Counted from the stretch's first letter, positions 53,586-63,968 are shown. The stretch: 64,000 nucleotides of DNA from Muricauda sp. MAR_2010_75 (GCF_000745185.1 NZ_JQNJ01000001.1:372001-436000); one strand, 5' to 3'. The notes: a model not told the origin generated them from the sequence alone. Program-made: numbers and translations.

Positions 53586-54863
53586 ATGATAAAGTCTACA
53601 CCCCTTCCAAAATTTAAGGCATTTGCCATACTCCCTGTGGTCGCTCTACTTGCGGCTTCCTGTGGATCGTATCAGCAAGCCTCATATTATGATGATGGCA
53701 TCTATGCCAGCAGCAATAGAGTGGTACATGTAGAGAAAAAATCTGCAGAAGCCGTTCGCCTTGAGGACCGAGAAAGCAACCTTTATGGTGATTATTTTGG
53801 CGATAAGGCCAATGAATATGGAGAAATTCTTGATGATGATATTTTCACCGATGTTGATAGCTATTCCAGTCAAGCACAAAATGACTCCATTCCTTATGGT
53901 GAACAAACCGATTATTTCGCTTACAACAATACCTATAATGGTAATCCTGGATGGGGTGATAACCCCCAAAGCCTGACTATCAATGTCTATGACAACTCGG
54001 GCTGGGGTGGCTATGGTTGGGGCTGGAACAGTCCATACTGGGGCTTTGGCTATGGTTGGGGTGGATATCCCTATTACAATTGGGGATGGAACAACCCCTG
54101 GAGATGGAACCGTTGGGGCTGGGGTGGCTACTACGGTGGTTGGAACAGTCCATATTGGGGCTGGGGCTATGCCGGTTATTGGGGCTGGGGAGGCTATTAC
54201 AATTACGGTTGGAGACCCTATTACTATAATAATTACTACGGAAGAAACTATGCCTTCAGTCGTGGACGTAGAGGATATTCCTCTTCCACAATCCCAGGTA
54301 CCGCATTGCGGGGACGATCCAACTTGGCCTCAAGAACAAGTGGATACACCTCAAGGTACAGTACCGATAGTGGTCGTTCCAATAGATCTGTGGGTGCATC
54401 CAGAACGTCTCGATCATATAACAGTGGAACAACGGCCAGAAGAAATGTCAGCGCCGACGCCATTGCAAGAAACAGAAATTACAGGACCAGTAGAAGTACC
54501 CGTACTTCTCCCAACTACAGTAATAGTTCCAGAAACTACCGATCGTACGGTACTTCACCATCATCCAGAAGCAATAGCTCCTATAGCAGGAGTGGAAACC
54601 TGAACAGGAGTTCCTCTTCTCCAACATACCGAAGCTCTGGAAGAAGCACTAGAAGTTATCAATCTGCTCCAAGGACTTCAGCACCTAGTAGAGGTAGCTA
54701 TAACAGGTCTTCAAGTAGTTCCAGTTCCAGAAGCTATAGAAGTAGCGGATCTAGAAGTTCCAGTAGCGGAAGCTACAGAAGCTCTGGTGGCAGCTCAAGA
54801 AGTTCAGGAGGTGCAAGTAGATCAGGTGGTTCCAGATCTGGAAGAGGTAACGGAAGAAACTAA
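53586..54863 (+). CDS. Low-complexity lipoprotein, Trp/Tyr/Gly-rich then Ser/Arg-rich
   Basis: From ATG at 53586 (425 residues) there is a lipoprotein signal (FAILPVVALLAASCGSYQQ). An acidic region of about 90 residues follows, then a Trp/Tyr/Gly/Asn-rich block of about 95 residues (units such as WGGYGWGWNSPYWGF), and finally a Ser/Arg/Tyr-rich tail to the end (GRSTRSYQSAP, then SSSSSSRSYRSS). No enzyme domain is seen. Such compositions occur in adhesive, matrix or condensate-forming proteins, but the role here is unknown. A longer frame from 53472 overlaps proS and hides the signal peptide. Confidence 0.75.
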   Translation: MIKSTPLPKFKAFAILPVVALLAASCGSYQQASYYDDGIYASSNRVVHVEKKSAEAVRLEDRESNLYGDYFGDKANEYGEILDDDIFTDVDSYSSQAQNDSIPYGEQTDYFAYNNTYNGNPGWGDNPQSLTINVYDNSGWGGYGWGWNSPYWGFGYGWGGYPYYNWGWNNPWRWNRWGWGGYYGGWNSPYWGWGYAGYWGWGGYYNYGWRPYYYNNYYGRNYAFSRGRRGYSSSTIPGTALRGRSNLASRTSGYTSRYSTDSGRSNRSVGASRTSRSYNSGTTARRNVSADAIARNRNYRTSRSTRTSPNYSNSSRNYRSYGTSPSSRSNSSYSRSGNLNRSSSSPTYRSSGRSTRSYQSAPRTSAPSRGSYNRSSSSSSSRSYRSSGSRSSSSGSYRSSGGSSRSSGGASRSGGSRSGRGNGRN

Positions 54864-54902
54864 TATTCCTATAAAATTTATCGTAAAACTAAATCTCGGG
54901 AA

Positions 54903-56402
54903 ATGAAACGAATTTCAACTCTCATTATGGTGTTGGTATGCGCATACTCAAGTGCCCAAATCATAGATGACGTACTTAGATATAGCACGGAAGACCTTAT
55001 TGGAACGGCAAGATTTCAAGCCATGGGCGGGGCTTTTGGAGCCCTTGGCGGCGACCTTTCCTCCCTAAATGTCAACCCAGCTGGCTCTGCAGTTTTCAAT
55101 TACAGCGAGCTGAGCGTGACCGGTTCCAATTACCACAGGAACAATGATGCGCTTTTCGGTAACAATGTCCGCAACACAACAATCAACTCTTTGGATTTGA
55201 ACCAAGTGGGAGGCGTTCTTATCTTTAAATCCAATAATAGCCCTTGGAAAAAAATTGCACTGGCCTTTAACTATGATATGGCTCAAAACTTTGACAATGA
55301 GTTTTATGCCGCCGGAAATACAGCATTGGGCATAGACAATTATTTCTTGAACTTTGCTGATGGAGAGCCTTTGGGGCCGCTTCGTGTGCAGCAAGGCGAA
55401 TTCATTGAGGAGGCCTATTTGGATATAGGGTCAAGTCTTGGTTTTGGAGCCCAGCAGGCCTTTTTGGGCTTTCAGGCAGGGCTTATCGAGCCTACCGAGG
55501 ATGACGATGCCAATACGTCTTATTTTTCAAATGCTTCCTACAGTAATGTGCGACAAGAGTATTTACGTAGCACATCAGGGTATAACAGTAAATTTACCCT
55601 GAACTTTGCTAGCCAGTATGAGGAAAATCTCTATTTGGGGGCGTCCTTGAATTTTCACACCGTGCTTTACGATCGGATAACTTTTTTGGATGAAGATGGG
55701 TATGATCAAGATTCCCCCGTTCAGTTTACCTCATTTGACAATCTCTTGCACACCGAAGGTTTTGGGTTCTCTTTTAGTTTGGGAGCTATAGCAAAATTGA
55801 ACGAAAGTGTCCGTGTTGGCGGCAGCTATCAGTCCCCTACCTGGTATGAACTGACCGATGATTTTTCGCAACGCATCAACTCCAGTTTGGCCGTTTCCGA
55901 CATCAATTTTATAGACTTTGGCATCGTAAACCTTTATGATGAATACCGAATAAAAACGCCAGGAAAACTTACCGGTAGTGTTGCTGTTGTTTTTGGGGAG
56001 GACGGACTTTTGAGTTTTGATTACGGCTATCAGGATATGTCGCAAGCAGAACTTCGACCTACCTCGGACCCAAATTTTTCTGCTGAAAACGATTTCATCG
56101 CCGATGCATTGGGCGTGGTAAATACCTATAGATTGGGAGGCGAAATCCGTTTTGATGAAGTTAGTCTACGAGGTGGTTACCGTTTTGAAAGTAGTCCCTA
56201 TGAAAATGGGGACATTGTAGGCGACCTTAATGGCTTCTCTGGAGGTATTGGCTATAGTTTTGGCGGAAGCAGGTTGGATTTGGCCTTCAGCAGAACAGAA
56301 CAAGATGTGAATGCCTTCTTTTTTGATTCTGGTATAAACAGTGCTGCCATGGTAAACCGGATAAACACTAATATTTCATTGGGGTATACCTTTAAATTCT
56401 AA
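54903..56402 (+). CDS. FadL/OmpP1-family outer-membrane channel
   Basis: The 499-residue protein has a signal peptide (TLIMVLVCAYSSAQ). The FadL-like opening RYSTEDLIGTARFQAMGGAF, then GALGGDLSSLNVNPAGSAVF, follows, where the NPAG motif is typical of the family. A beta-barrel ends in aromatic-terminated NTNISLGYTFKF. FadL proteins take up hydrophobic molecules such as fatty acids or aromatics. It starts 39 bp after the low-complexity lipoprotein gene, so the two are likely cotranscribed. Confidence 0.9.
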   Translation: MKRISTLIMVLVCAYSSAQIIDDVLRYSTEDLIGTARFQAMGGAFGALGGDLSSLNVNPAGSAVFNYSELSVTGSNYHRNNDALFGNNVRNTTINSLDLNQVGGVLIFKSNNSPWKKIALAFNYDMAQNFDNEFYAAGNTALGIDNYFLNFADGEPLGPLRVQQGEFIEEAYLDIGSSLGFGAQQAFLGFQAGLIEPTEDDDANTSYFSNASYSNVRQEYLRSTSGYNSKFTLNFASQYEENLYLGASLNFHTVLYDRITFLDEDGYDQDSPVQFTSFDNLLHTEGFGFSFSLGAIAKLNESVRVGGSYQSPTWYELTDDFSQRINSSLAVSDINFIDFGIVNLYDEYRIKTPGKLTGSVAVVFGEDGLLSFDYGYQDMSQAELRPTSDPNFSAENDFIADALGVVNTYRLGGEIRFDEVSLRGGYRFESSPYENGDIVGDLNGFSGGIGYSFGGSRLDLAFSRTEQDVNAFFFDSGINSAAMVNRINTNISLGYTFKF

Positions 56403-56424
56403 CAGCTAGTAAAGAAAAAAAATT

Positions 56425-56452
56425 AAGGTCCGAAGGAATTCCGGCCTTTTTC
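56425..56452. terminator. Terminator between the FadL-like and type IX cargo genes
   Basis: AAGGTCCGAA pairs with TTCCGGCCTT (one mismatch, one wobble) around GGAA, followed by TTTTTCT on the plus strand, between convergent genes. Confidence 0.7.
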
Positions 56453-56462
56453 TGTTTAAATC

Positions 56463-57896
56463 TTATCGCACTAAAGAAAAGTGCCTGCGCACAGAACGCG
56501 CCACTATCACACCGCTGTCATCACGATCATAATCCAACCGGAACCAATAGTCGGAAGAAGGTAAATCCCTGCCATTAAAAGTACCGTCCCATCCAAGACT
56601 GGGATCTAGTTCTTTTAACAATTTACCGTAACGATCAAAAATATAGATAACAGGGTCCGTGAGCCTTTCTATACCAAAAACATTCCAGTTGTCGTGTAGT
56701 CCATCGCCATTGGGTGTAAAGAATTTAGGGTAGCCCACCACCAAAAACTGACTGATCAGGGTCCCGCATCCATTTTTATCGTTAACAGTGACCTCATTCA
56801 TGCCCGGTGGCACATCTGGAAATACGGGATCATCCTGAAACTCTCCCCCATTGATGGCATACTCATAATCACTATTGCCTTCCACTATAAATTCAACACT
56901 ATAGGGGTCGGATTGATTGCTGGTTTCAAGGTCTGTTATCACGATATCTTCCAAAACGGGTTCTCCGTGGAAAGTGATGAGAATATCATCAGAATAAATT
57001 TGCCCTACATTGTTTTCAATGGAAACAAAATAACGACCAGAGTTTGGACTGGTGACTGTATATTCGGTCTCAGTGGCGCCAGTGGCTAAAATTTCGTCAA
57101 TGGTACCGTCATCATCCCTGTCCAAAGTCCAGGTAATATTGGAAATATTGGGCCCTGCCGGCGAATTCAATGCACTGAGCACAATATCGGGATCACCTTC
57201 ACAGGCCACAATATCCAATCCCAAAAATTCATCGCGAAGGGTACAGTCCAACGCATTGTCTTGATCGGCATCAACAGAGCTTCCGGTAAAGGTCAACTCA
57301 AACGATTCTGGGTCTCCATCAAAATTGGTGTTGTAGTTGTTGATATAGAGATAATAGATTTCACCAGCGGTTACATCCAACCATTCATCGTAGGTATTCT
57401 GGCTTTGCTTTACAAAAGGGGCCCCTTCCCTTCCATCCACAGGATTTACCCCTATTCCGGTAAAATTGGTATCGTTGGTTTCATAGTTGCATCGAATGGG
57501 TTGGGCGCTTCCATCCCCAATAATGGTACAAAAGGTCTGTCCCGAGGTCTCATCAAAAGGTCCGTACAACGCAAAATCCCATTCAGCAGTTATAATTCCG
57601 GTAGGGCCTGGGAGCGCCTCAATATCAAAACCTATCTGCCCATCCGTTCCGGCTCTGAAAACGTACCATTCTGTATTGTTTTCTATATTCGCCGAACTAT
57701 TGCTCCCTTTTTCCAAACAACCGGTCTGGGTAATCACTTCTGGGTCAAAATCATCAATATCACCGCTTCCATCCGTAGTCCCCAAAATAGGGGCGTCTGC
57801 ACAAACAGGTATGGCTGTTCTACAATCTGGGGAGTTTTGGGCGCTGGCTGCAAAGGAGAATAGCAATAAACAGATAGCGCTAAATAGAGCTCTCAT
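56463..57896 (-). CDS. Type IX-secreted protein with type B (gliding-associated) sorting domain, 477 aa
   Basis: A signal peptide (ALFSAICLLLFSFAASAQ) is followed by a domain beginning DCRTAIPVCADAPILGTTDG and EWYVFRAGTDGQIGFDIEAL. Ig/PKD-like beta domains follow (NISNITWTLDRDDDGTIDE). The C-terminus is a type B sorting domain, FFTPNGDGLHDNWNVFGIE to FDRYGKLLKELDPSLGWDGT and ending RRHFSLVR. Cargo with this tail is exported by the type IX system (PorV/SprF pathway) and attached or released at the surface. The function of the N-terminal domain is unknown. It is paralogous to the next gene. Confidence 0.9.
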   Translation of the reverse strand: MRALFSAICLLLFSFAASAQNSPDCRTAIPVCADAPILGTTDGSGDIDDFDPEVITQTGCLEKGSNSSANIENNTEWYVFRAGTDGQIGFDIEALPGPTGIITAEWDFALYGPFDETSGQTFCTIIGDGSAQPIRCNYETNDTNFTGIGVNPVDGREGAPFVKQSQNTYDEWLDVTAGEIYYLYINNYNTNFDGDPESFELTFTGSSVDADQDNALDCTLRDEFLGLDIVACEGDPDIVLSALNSPAGPNISNITWTLDRDDDGTIDEILATGATETEYTVTSPNSGRYFVSIENNVGQIYSDDILITFHGEPVLEDIVITDLETSNQSDPYSVEFIVEGNSDYEYAINGGEFQDDPVFPDVPPGMNEVTVNDKNGCGTLISQFLVVGYPKFFTPNGDGLHDNWNVFGIERLTDPVIYIFDRYGKLLKELDPSLGWDGTFNGRDLPSSDYWFRLDYDRDDSGVIVARSVRRHFSLVR

Positions 57897-58011
57897 AGAA
57901 TTTTGGGGCTAAAGGTTATTCTACAATCTAACCTGTATAACTCCCACTACCACTATTTTAGTATACGCTAGTCGAAAAAATGTGCAGTTAATCGACAAAA
58001 TGCGCATCAGC

Positions 58012-59823
58012 CTATCGCACTAATGAAAAATGACTCTGAAGGTATTTGGCATTGACCCGATTCCCATTATCATCCACATAGGACAATTTAAACCAATAAT
58101 CGGTAGATGGCAGTGGTTGGCCATTAAGGCTTCCGTCCCATCCAGCATCAAATTCGGTCATCTGCTTGATCAACTTTCCATACCTATCGTAAATGGTCAC
58201 GATAGGAGAATTGAGTTCTGATAATCCATCAATATGCCAGCTTTCGTTGAGCACATCCCCATTTGGTGAAAAAGTCGTCAAAAATCCAACCACAACAATA
58301 TCGTCCTCAACCTCACCACAGCCATAAATATCTCGCATGTATACTTTGTGGTCGCCCGGGGAGACACCTTCAAAAATGTTACTGGCTTGATAGGGACCAT
58401 CATCTAACCGGTATTCCAGATTTGTGGCATCCGTTTCGGTAATAATGGTAACTGTATTATTGGTCCGCAAATCTTGAACGTCTATGGTTACATCGGCTAT
58501 GCTCGGCAAAGTGGATATGCTCACCATAACGGTTCTGCTCACCTCACAGGATGATCCACTGGAAGAATTTGTGGCTGTTACTGTGTATTCTCCCGCATTG
58601 GAGACCATAATAGTTGGGGTCTGTTCCCCAGTGCTCCACTGATACGTGTAGGCCGGATTGGGCATGGTTTCCCCAATTTCAACATAGCCCATGCTTTCAC
58701 AAATAACTGCTTCCTCCGAAAAAGTGAGCTCAGGAGTCTCAATAGCATCCAAAACAAAGTTTTCAGAAGCATCGTAACAATTTGGATTGGCCAAAGAGGT
58801 AGTTCGTACATAAATTGTCTCCTGACCTGAACTTTTTGCATATTCTTTTTGCAAGGGATTGATTCCCAAATTAGCATCCGTTTGGGAACCGTGGTAACTT
58901 ATCACAAAATCATCGGGGTTTTGCGAACCCAAAGCTTCTGAATCTTTGGTACCAAGATCAAAAATCATATCAGGAACATGGCAAAACACCTCATCTGCCA
59001 TGACCTGAGTAAAAGGCACAGGGGTAAATCCAACCTGGACATCACTAATAATAGTCTCTATACTGGTGGTGACCACCACGCGATATTGTGCCGAATTTGT
59101 TGCTGTATAGGTGGATGCTGTAGCCCCCGAAATGAGTTGGAATCCACTTCCTGTATCACTATACCATTCATAGCTCATGGCTCCTGAAGTAGTGGCATCC
59201 AAAACAACGGTATCGTTTTCACAAGCCGCTATGGGAGGCCCCAAAAGGTTATTGATGATTGAACAGTCCAACGCGTCGGTAGGGTTGGTTACCCAAATAT
59301 CTCCGGTAAATTGAATGGAAAAACCGGAATTTGCGTTGCTAAAATTATTGATGAAGAGATAATAATCCTCTCCGGCGTTTACGTCGAGCCAGTCCTCGTA
59401 ATGTACCGAATCTTCGTCTCCCATTGGGTCTACGCCTACCCCAATGAAACTTTTGTTTTCGCTATTGTCGAAAAAATTACAGCGGACGGGTTCTCCCAAA
59501 TTATTGCAATCAGAAGCTTGATATAATGCAAAATCCCAATCTTCATTACTGTTATGCCCAATATTAAAGCCCAATTGACCTGAGGCTGAAGTTCTGAATC
59601 TATACCAGGCAGAGTTGGATTCTATGGCTCCGGACAAGGTCTGCTCCAAACAGCCACTGGAAGCTGCCCCATTAAAATCATCCACTCCAAAGCCATTCGT
59701 TCCTCCGTTAATGGGCGTATTACTGCATATAGGTATGGCATTGACGCATTCTTGGGAGACCTGGGCATGCGAAAATTGCCAGAAAAGGCAAAAGAGTAAA
59801 GTTCCAGTAACCGATTTTACCAT
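58012..59823 (-). CDS. Type IX-secreted protein with Ig/PKD-like repeats and type B sorting domain, 603 aa
   Basis: The signal peptide is GTLLFCLFWQFSHAQ. The N-terminal domain begins ECVNAIPICSNTPINGGTNG and matches that of the downstream paralogue, including AWYRFRTSASGQLGFNIGHN and EDYYLFINNFSNANSGFSIQ. Two or more Ig/PKD-like repeats with paired Cys follow (SYEWYSDTGSGFQLISGA, TYQWSTGEQTPTIMVSNAGE). The tail is the type B sorting domain TFSPNGDVLNESWHIDGLS to LQSHFSLVR. It is about 126 residues longer than its neighbour because of the extra repeats. The gene lies 115 bp upstream of it. Confidence 0.9.
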   Translation of the reverse strand: MVKSVTGTLLFCLFWQFSHAQVSQECVNAIPICSNTPINGGTNGFGVDDFNGAASSGCLEQTLSGAIESNSAWYRFRTSASGQLGFNIGHNSNEDWDFALYQASDCNNLGEPVRCNFFDNSENKSFIGVGVDPMGDEDSVHYEDWLDVNAGEDYYLFINNFSNANSGFSIQFTGDIWVTNPTDALDCSIINNLLGPPIAACENDTVVLDATTSGAMSYEWYSDTGSGFQLISGATASTYTATNSAQYRVVVTTSIETIISDVQVGFTPVPFTQVMADEVFCHVPDMIFDLGTKDSEALGSQNPDDFVISYHGSQTDANLGINPLQKEYAKSSGQETIYVRTTSLANPNCYDASENFVLDAIETPELTFSEEAVICESMGYVEIGETMPNPAYTYQWSTGEQTPTIMVSNAGEYTVTATNSSSGSSCEVSRTVMVSISTLPSIADVTIDVQDLRTNNTVTIITETDATNLEYRLDDGPYQASNIFEGVSPGDHKVYMRDIYGCGEVEDDIVVVGFLTTFSPNGDVLNESWHIDGLSELNSPIVTIYDRYGKLIKQMTEFDAGWDGSLNGQPLPSTDYWFKLSYVDDNGNRVNAKYLQSHFSLVR

Positions 59824-59955
59824 AAAAGACTGTAGGTTTGGGCATTATAAAAGTAGTACAGCACTTGCCTTAACAATAATTTATGTTGTCAAACTCCCCA
59901 TAGCGGATGTTAAATCATTCATTAATGTTATCTTTGCTGTCTTGAAGAAACAGCT

Positions 59956-60636
59956 ATGAAATTAGAGCAGGCTTTGGAAGAACAGTATGAGGAAAGGGGC
60001 AACGACCATGTTGGCTCTTCAACGGAGACTCCAATCAGGGATGATGCTTTTGTATTGAGCGATGAGGAAAAAATCGAAAGAATACAGAAAAATGTCCGTG
60101 AAATCATGTTGACTTTAGGACTTGATTTGGACGACGACAGTCTTGCGGGCACCCCAAAAAGGGTGGCCAAAATGTATGTGAAAGAGGTGTTCGGCGGATT
60201 GCACCCAAAGCGCAAACCTGAATCGTCCACTTTTCAAAACAAATACAAGTACGGTGAAATGTTGGTGGAAAAGAACATTGTGCTTTACTCCACTTGCGAG
60301 CACCACTTGTTGCCCATCATTGGTAGGGCCCATATTGCCTATATTTCCAATGGTACCGTGGTTGGTTTGTCGAAAATGAATCGCGTGGTGGATTACTATG
60401 CCAAACGTCCACAGGTTCAGGAACGATTGAATATACAAATTGTAAAAGAACTCCAGCAGGTTCTGGGAACCGAAGATGTGGCCTGTGTCATAGATGCTAA
60501 ACATTTATGTGTGAATTCCCGAGGCATTCGCGATATTGAAAGCAGCACCGTTACCGCAGAATATGGTGGTAAATTCAAGGATGAAGCCATACGAAGGGAA
60601 TTTTTGGACTACATCAATCTGGATACCGACTTTTAA
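59956..60636 (+). CDS. folE: GTP cyclohydrolase I
   Basis: The 226-residue protein has the FolE core: [20 protein letters not shown], the zinc-binding [19 protein letters not shown] (Cys and His ligands), [19 protein letters not shown], and [20 protein letters not shown]. It converts GTP to dihydroneopterin triphosphate, the first step of folate synthesis; folP of the same pathway is encoded at 41.3 kb. cysS follows after 14 bp. Confidence 0.96.
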   Translation: MKLEQALEEQYEERGNDHVGSSTETPIRDDAFVLSDEEKIERIQKNVREIMLTLGLDLDDDSLAGTPKRVAKMYVKEVFGGLHPKRKPESSTFQNKYKYGEMLVEKNIVLYSTCEHHLLPIIGRAHIAYISNGTVVGLSKMNRVVDYYAKRPQVQERLNIQIVKELQQVLGTEDVACVIDAKHLCVNSRGIRDIESSTVTAEYGGKFKDEAIRREFLDYINLDTDF

Positions 60637-60650
60637 CGCCACGTTTTTCA

Positions 60651-62132
60651 ATGCAACTTTACAAGGACCAAACCCTTAGAGTACACAATTCACTTACAGG
60701 AAAAAAAGAGGTTTTTCAACCCATAAATGAAGGCCATATTGGCATGTATGTCTGTGGACCAACGGTGTACAGCAATGTGCATTTAGGGAACTGCCGTACG
60801 TTTATGTCTTTCGATATGATTTTCAGGTACTTTAAGCATTTGGGCTACAAAGTGCGTTATGTCCGCAACATTACTGATGCCGGGCATTTGGAAAATGATG
60901 CGGATGATGGCGAGGATAAAATCGCCAAAAAAGCAAAACTGGAACAGATTGAACCCATGGAAGTGGTGCAACGCTACACCGTGGATTTTCACAATACCCT
61001 ACAACAGTTCAACTTATTACCTCCCAGTATTGAGCCTACCGCAACGGGACATATTATTGAGCAGATAGAGATCATCAAGGAAATTCTTGAAAAAGGATAT
61101 GCATATGAAGCCAATGGTTCTGTCTATTTTGATGTGATCAAATTCAACAAGGACCATGAATACGGTAAACTCAGCGGAAGAAAGTTGGAGGATATGATCG
61201 CCAACACCCGTGAGCTTACCGCACAGGATGAAAAACGCAATCCGCAGGATTTTGCACTTTGGAAAAAGGCAGAACCCCAGCATATTATGCGCTGGCCGTC
61301 TCCTTGGGGCGATGGTTTCCCTGGATGGCATTTGGAGTGCACAGCCATGAGCACCAAGTATTTGGGAGAAACTTTTGACATCCACGGTGGTGGAATGGAC
61401 CTTAAATTTCCGCACCACGAATGCGAAATCGCACAAGCCGAGGCCAGTACAGGAAAATCCCCCGTAAAGTATTGGTTGCATGCCAATATGCTGACCTTGA
61501 ACGGAAAGAAAATGTCCAAATCCACGGGAAATAATATTTATCCATCAGAAATCATCAGTGGTAACAATGATATTTTGAGCAAAGCGTACTCACCCGCTGT
61601 AATTCGATTTTTTATGATGCAGGCCCATTACACCAGCATTTTGGACTTGAGTGATGAAGCATTGCAAGCCTCCGAAAAGGGATATAATCGTTTGATGGAA
61701 GCCATGGGCAGTCTTGGTTCACTCAAATCAGGCTCAAAATCTGATTTTGAAGTTGCCACATGGAAGCAGAAATGCTACGACGCCATGAACGATGATTTTA
61801 ACACGCCCATTCTCATTGCACACCTTTTTGATGCCGTAAAGCACATCAATTTGATAAAGGAAGGAAAGGAGAATATCACAGAGGAGGACAAAACGGAGTT
61901 GGAAAACACTCTTAAAGGATTTGTTTATGAGGTTTTGGGCATTGAAAGCCAATCCATGGCCAAAGACGACTCCAATGCGTTGACAGGGGTTATGGAACTC
62001 TTGATCCAATTGCGCAACGAAGCACGGGCCAATAAGGATTTTGCCACTTCAGATAAGATTCGGGACGAGCTTACTGCTCTGGGAATTCAACTCAAAGATG
62101 GTAAGGACGGAACTACGTTCAGTATAAATTAA
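60651..62132 (+). CDS. cysS: Cysteinyl-tRNA synthetase
   Basis: The 493-residue class I enzyme has [20 protein letters not shown], with HLGN as the HIGH-type motif, and the zinc ligands [13 protein letters not shown] and [12 protein letters not shown]. The KMSKS loop is [11 protein letters not shown], and a C-terminal DALR-like domain is present. It charges tRNA-Cys. Length and motif order are normal. Confidence 0.97.
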   Translation: MQLYKDQTLRVHNSLTGKKEVFQPINEGHIGMYVCGPTVYSNVHLGNCRTFMSFDMIFRYFKHLGYKVRYVRNITDAGHLENDADDGEDKIAKKAKLEQIEPMEVVQRYTVDFHNTLQQFNLLPPSIEPTATGHIIEQIEIIKEILEKGYAYEANGSVYFDVIKFNKDHEYGKLSGRKLEDMIANTRELTAQDEKRNPQDFALWKKAEPQHIMRWPSPWGDGFPGWHLECTAMSTKYLGETFDIHGGGMDLKFPHHECEIAQAEASTGKSPVKYWLHANMLTLNGKKMSKSTGNNIYPSEIISGNNDILSKAYSPAVIRFFMMQAHYTSILDLSDEALQASEKGYNRLMEAMGSLGSLKSGSKSDFEVATWKQKCYDAMNDDFNTPILIAHLFDAVKHINLIKEGKENITEEDKTELENTLKGFVYEVLGIESQSMAKDDSNALTGVMELLIQLRNEARANKDFATSDKIRDELTALGIQLKDGKDGTTFSIN

Positions 62133-62151
62133 ACAGCATAATTGGGGAATT

Positions 62152-62379
62152 ATGACATTAAAAAAGATTCTAATTGCCCCTTTTGTATTCTTGGTCAGAG
62201 GGTACCAACTGCTTATCTCCCCTTATCTTCCGGCTACCTGCAGATATACCCCTACGTGCTCAGCCTATACTTTGGAAGCTTTAAAAAAGCATGGTCTTTT
62301 TAAAGGAGGCTGGCTTTCCATAAAACGAATTGTAAGTTGTAATCCTTGGGGTGGTAGTGGGTATGATCCTGTGCCTTAA
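62152..62379 (+). CDS. yidD: Membrane protein insertion efficiency factor YidD
   Basis: The 75-residue protein has an N-terminal amphipathic segment ([20 protein letters not shown]) and the three conserved Cys of YidD in [19 protein letters not shown] and [14 protein letters not shown]. It assists YidC-mediated membrane insertion. It is 19 bp after cysS and therefore probably in the folE-cysS-yidD operon. Confidence 0.95.
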   Translation: MTLKKILIAPFVFLVRGYQLLISPYLPATCRYTPTCSAYTLEALKKHGLFKGGWLSIKRIVSCNPWGGSGYDPVP

Positions 62380-62518
62380 TAAGTTCAAGCACCAAGTGCA
62401 AGAATCAAGTTCAGGCATAAGTTCAAAAAGGTTTCAAAAAGGTTAATAGTGACCAAAAATTAAACAATCCAACTGCCCAACCGCACAAAGTAGTTATATT
62501 AGTCCAAAATTTATATCG

Positions 62519-63481
62519 ATGTATTTCCTAGGCTTTAACTGGAACCCCGAAGGCACCCTATTCAAACTGGGTTTTATTCAGATAAAATACTACAATCTAC
62601 TTTGGATTGCCGCTTTTGTAGTGGGCTGGTTTATTATGAAACGAATCTTCCAGAACGAGAAAAAGTCAATGGAAAAGTTGGACTCCCTCTTCATTTACAC
62701 CGTGGTTTCCATTATGCTCGGGGCACGTTTGGGGCACGTTTTCTTTTACGACTGGGATTACTACAAAAACCATTTGGCAGAAATTTTGCTGCCCATCAGG
62801 GAAAATGCCAATGAATCCTTGTTTGGCATCATAAACGGGTATGAATTTACCGGATTTACCGGATTGGCCAGCCACGGTGCTACCATTGCGGCTATTCTTG
62901 GTGTTTGGCTGTATACCCGAAAATGGAAAGATATCAATATGCTTTGGTTGTTGGACCGCTTGGTGATCCCTTCGGCCATTGGAGCTTGTTTTGTTCGATT
63001 GGGAAACTTTTTTAATTCAGAAATCAATGGAAAAGTGGTGGACGAGTCCTTCTTTATGGCCACACGATTTATCAGGGATTCCGATGATATGCCTGCCTAT
63101 AAGGCTATGGGCTATACCAATGAACAAAGTGCCAATGCAGCCTACAAAGCCATTGAGCACAATCCGGATTTTGCCAATATTTTGGAGTCTATTCCTTTTC
63201 GGCACCCGGCACAGTTATATGAGGCCATTTGTTATGTTTTTGTCTTCATTGCCCTATACTTGTTGTATTGGAAAACGGATAAAAAAGACAAGACCGGTTA
63301 TCTTTTCGGCCTGTTTATGGTGCTCCTTTTTGTCGTTCGATTTATTGTGGAATTCTTCAAGAAAAGTCAAGGTGGGTTTGAGGAATCTTTGGGTCTCCTC
63401 TCCACTGGACAATGGTTGAGCATTCCCATGATCATTATTGGACTGTACTTCATGTTCAGGCCAATACAATCAAAAGCATAA
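62519..63481 (+). CDS. lgt: Prolipoprotein diacylglyceryl transferase
   Basis: The 320-residue integral membrane protein has the Lgt hallmarks GARLGHVFFYDWDYY, GLASHGATIAAILGVWLY, the signature ACFVRLGNFFNSEINGKVVD and FRHPAQLYEAICYVF. Lgt transfers diacylglycerol to the Cys of prolipoproteins such as the SusD and FGE lipoproteins of this window. The segment between the signature and RHPAQ is longer than in E. coli, as is usual in Bacteroidetes. Short irregular repeats (CAAGTTCA-like) fill the 139-bp gap upstream. Confidence 0.95.
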   Translation: MYFLGFNWNPEGTLFKLGFIQIKYYNLLWIAAFVVGWFIMKRIFQNEKKSMEKLDSLFIYTVVSIMLGARLGHVFFYDWDYYKNHLAEILLPIRENANESLFGIINGYEFTGFTGLASHGATIAAILGVWLYTRKWKDINMLWLLDRLVIPSAIGACFVRLGNFFNSEINGKVVDESFFMATRFIRDSDDMPAYKAMGYTNEQSANAAYKAIEHNPDFANILESIPFRHPAQLYEAICYVFVFIALYLLYWKTDKKDKTGYLFGLFMVLLFVVRFIVEFFKKSQGGFEESLGLLSTGQWLSIPMIIIGLYFMFRPIQSKA

Positions 63482-63485
63482 TACC

Positions 63486-63968
63486 ATGCGAAACATTTTT
63501 CTTCTTGTTTCCGTTTCATTTTTTGTGTTGATTTCGTGCAAAACCGAATCAAAACGTGAAATCAAGACTGAGACCATTGCCTTCAAAAAAGAAGGTGACC
63601 TGTCTATTTTTAAAGTAGGTACGGATTCCATCGTATCAAATTTTGATATTGAAATTGCTGATACGGACTATGAAACCCAGACCGGCCTTATGTATCGGGC
63701 TTCCATGGAAGAAAATCAGGGTATGTTGTTTATTTTTCCAAAAGAGGCCATGCATTCCTTTTACATGAAAAATACAGAATTTCCGTTGGACATCATTTAT
63801 ATTGATGGCAACCAAAAAATTGCCAGCTTTCAGAAGAATGCCCAACCGTACAATGAAAGTAGCCTACCTTCAAAAGTTCCTGTCCAATACGTCCTCGAGG
63901 TCAATGCCGGGGTATCTGACCAATTGGGGCTTCAGGTGGGCGATAGTATTTCCTTTACCCGAAACTAG
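63486..63968 (+). CDS. DUF192 lipoprotein
   Basis: From ATG at 63486 the 160-residue product has a lipoprotein signal (LLVSVSFFVLISCKTES) and a DUF192 domain: FDIEIADTDYETQTGLMYRA, EENQGMLFIFPKEAMHSFYM, NTEFPLDIIYIDGNQKI and YVLEVNAGVSDQLGL. DUF192 proteins are small exported proteins of unknown function. It follows lgt by 4 bp; a longer frame overlapping lgt lacks the signal peptide at its start and is rejected. Confidence 0.92.
   Translation: MRNIFLLVSVSFFVLISCKTESKREIKTETIAFKKEGDLSIFKVGTDSIVSNFDIEIADTDYETQTGLMYRASMEENQGMLFIFPKEAMHSFYMKNTEFPLDIIYIDGNQKIASFQKNAQPYNESSLPSKVPVQYVLEVNAGVSDQLGLQVGDSISFTRN

Noticed and set aside
53983..54603. 206-residue frame rich in Gly, Val and Thr
   Set aside because: Second-frame reading of the low-complexity lipoprotein gene; it has no signal peptide and no independent start context.
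57261..57863. 200-residue plus-strand frame
   Set aside because: Antisense shadow of the type IX cargo gene at 56463-57896, where the minus strand encodes a full signal peptide, domains and sorting tail.
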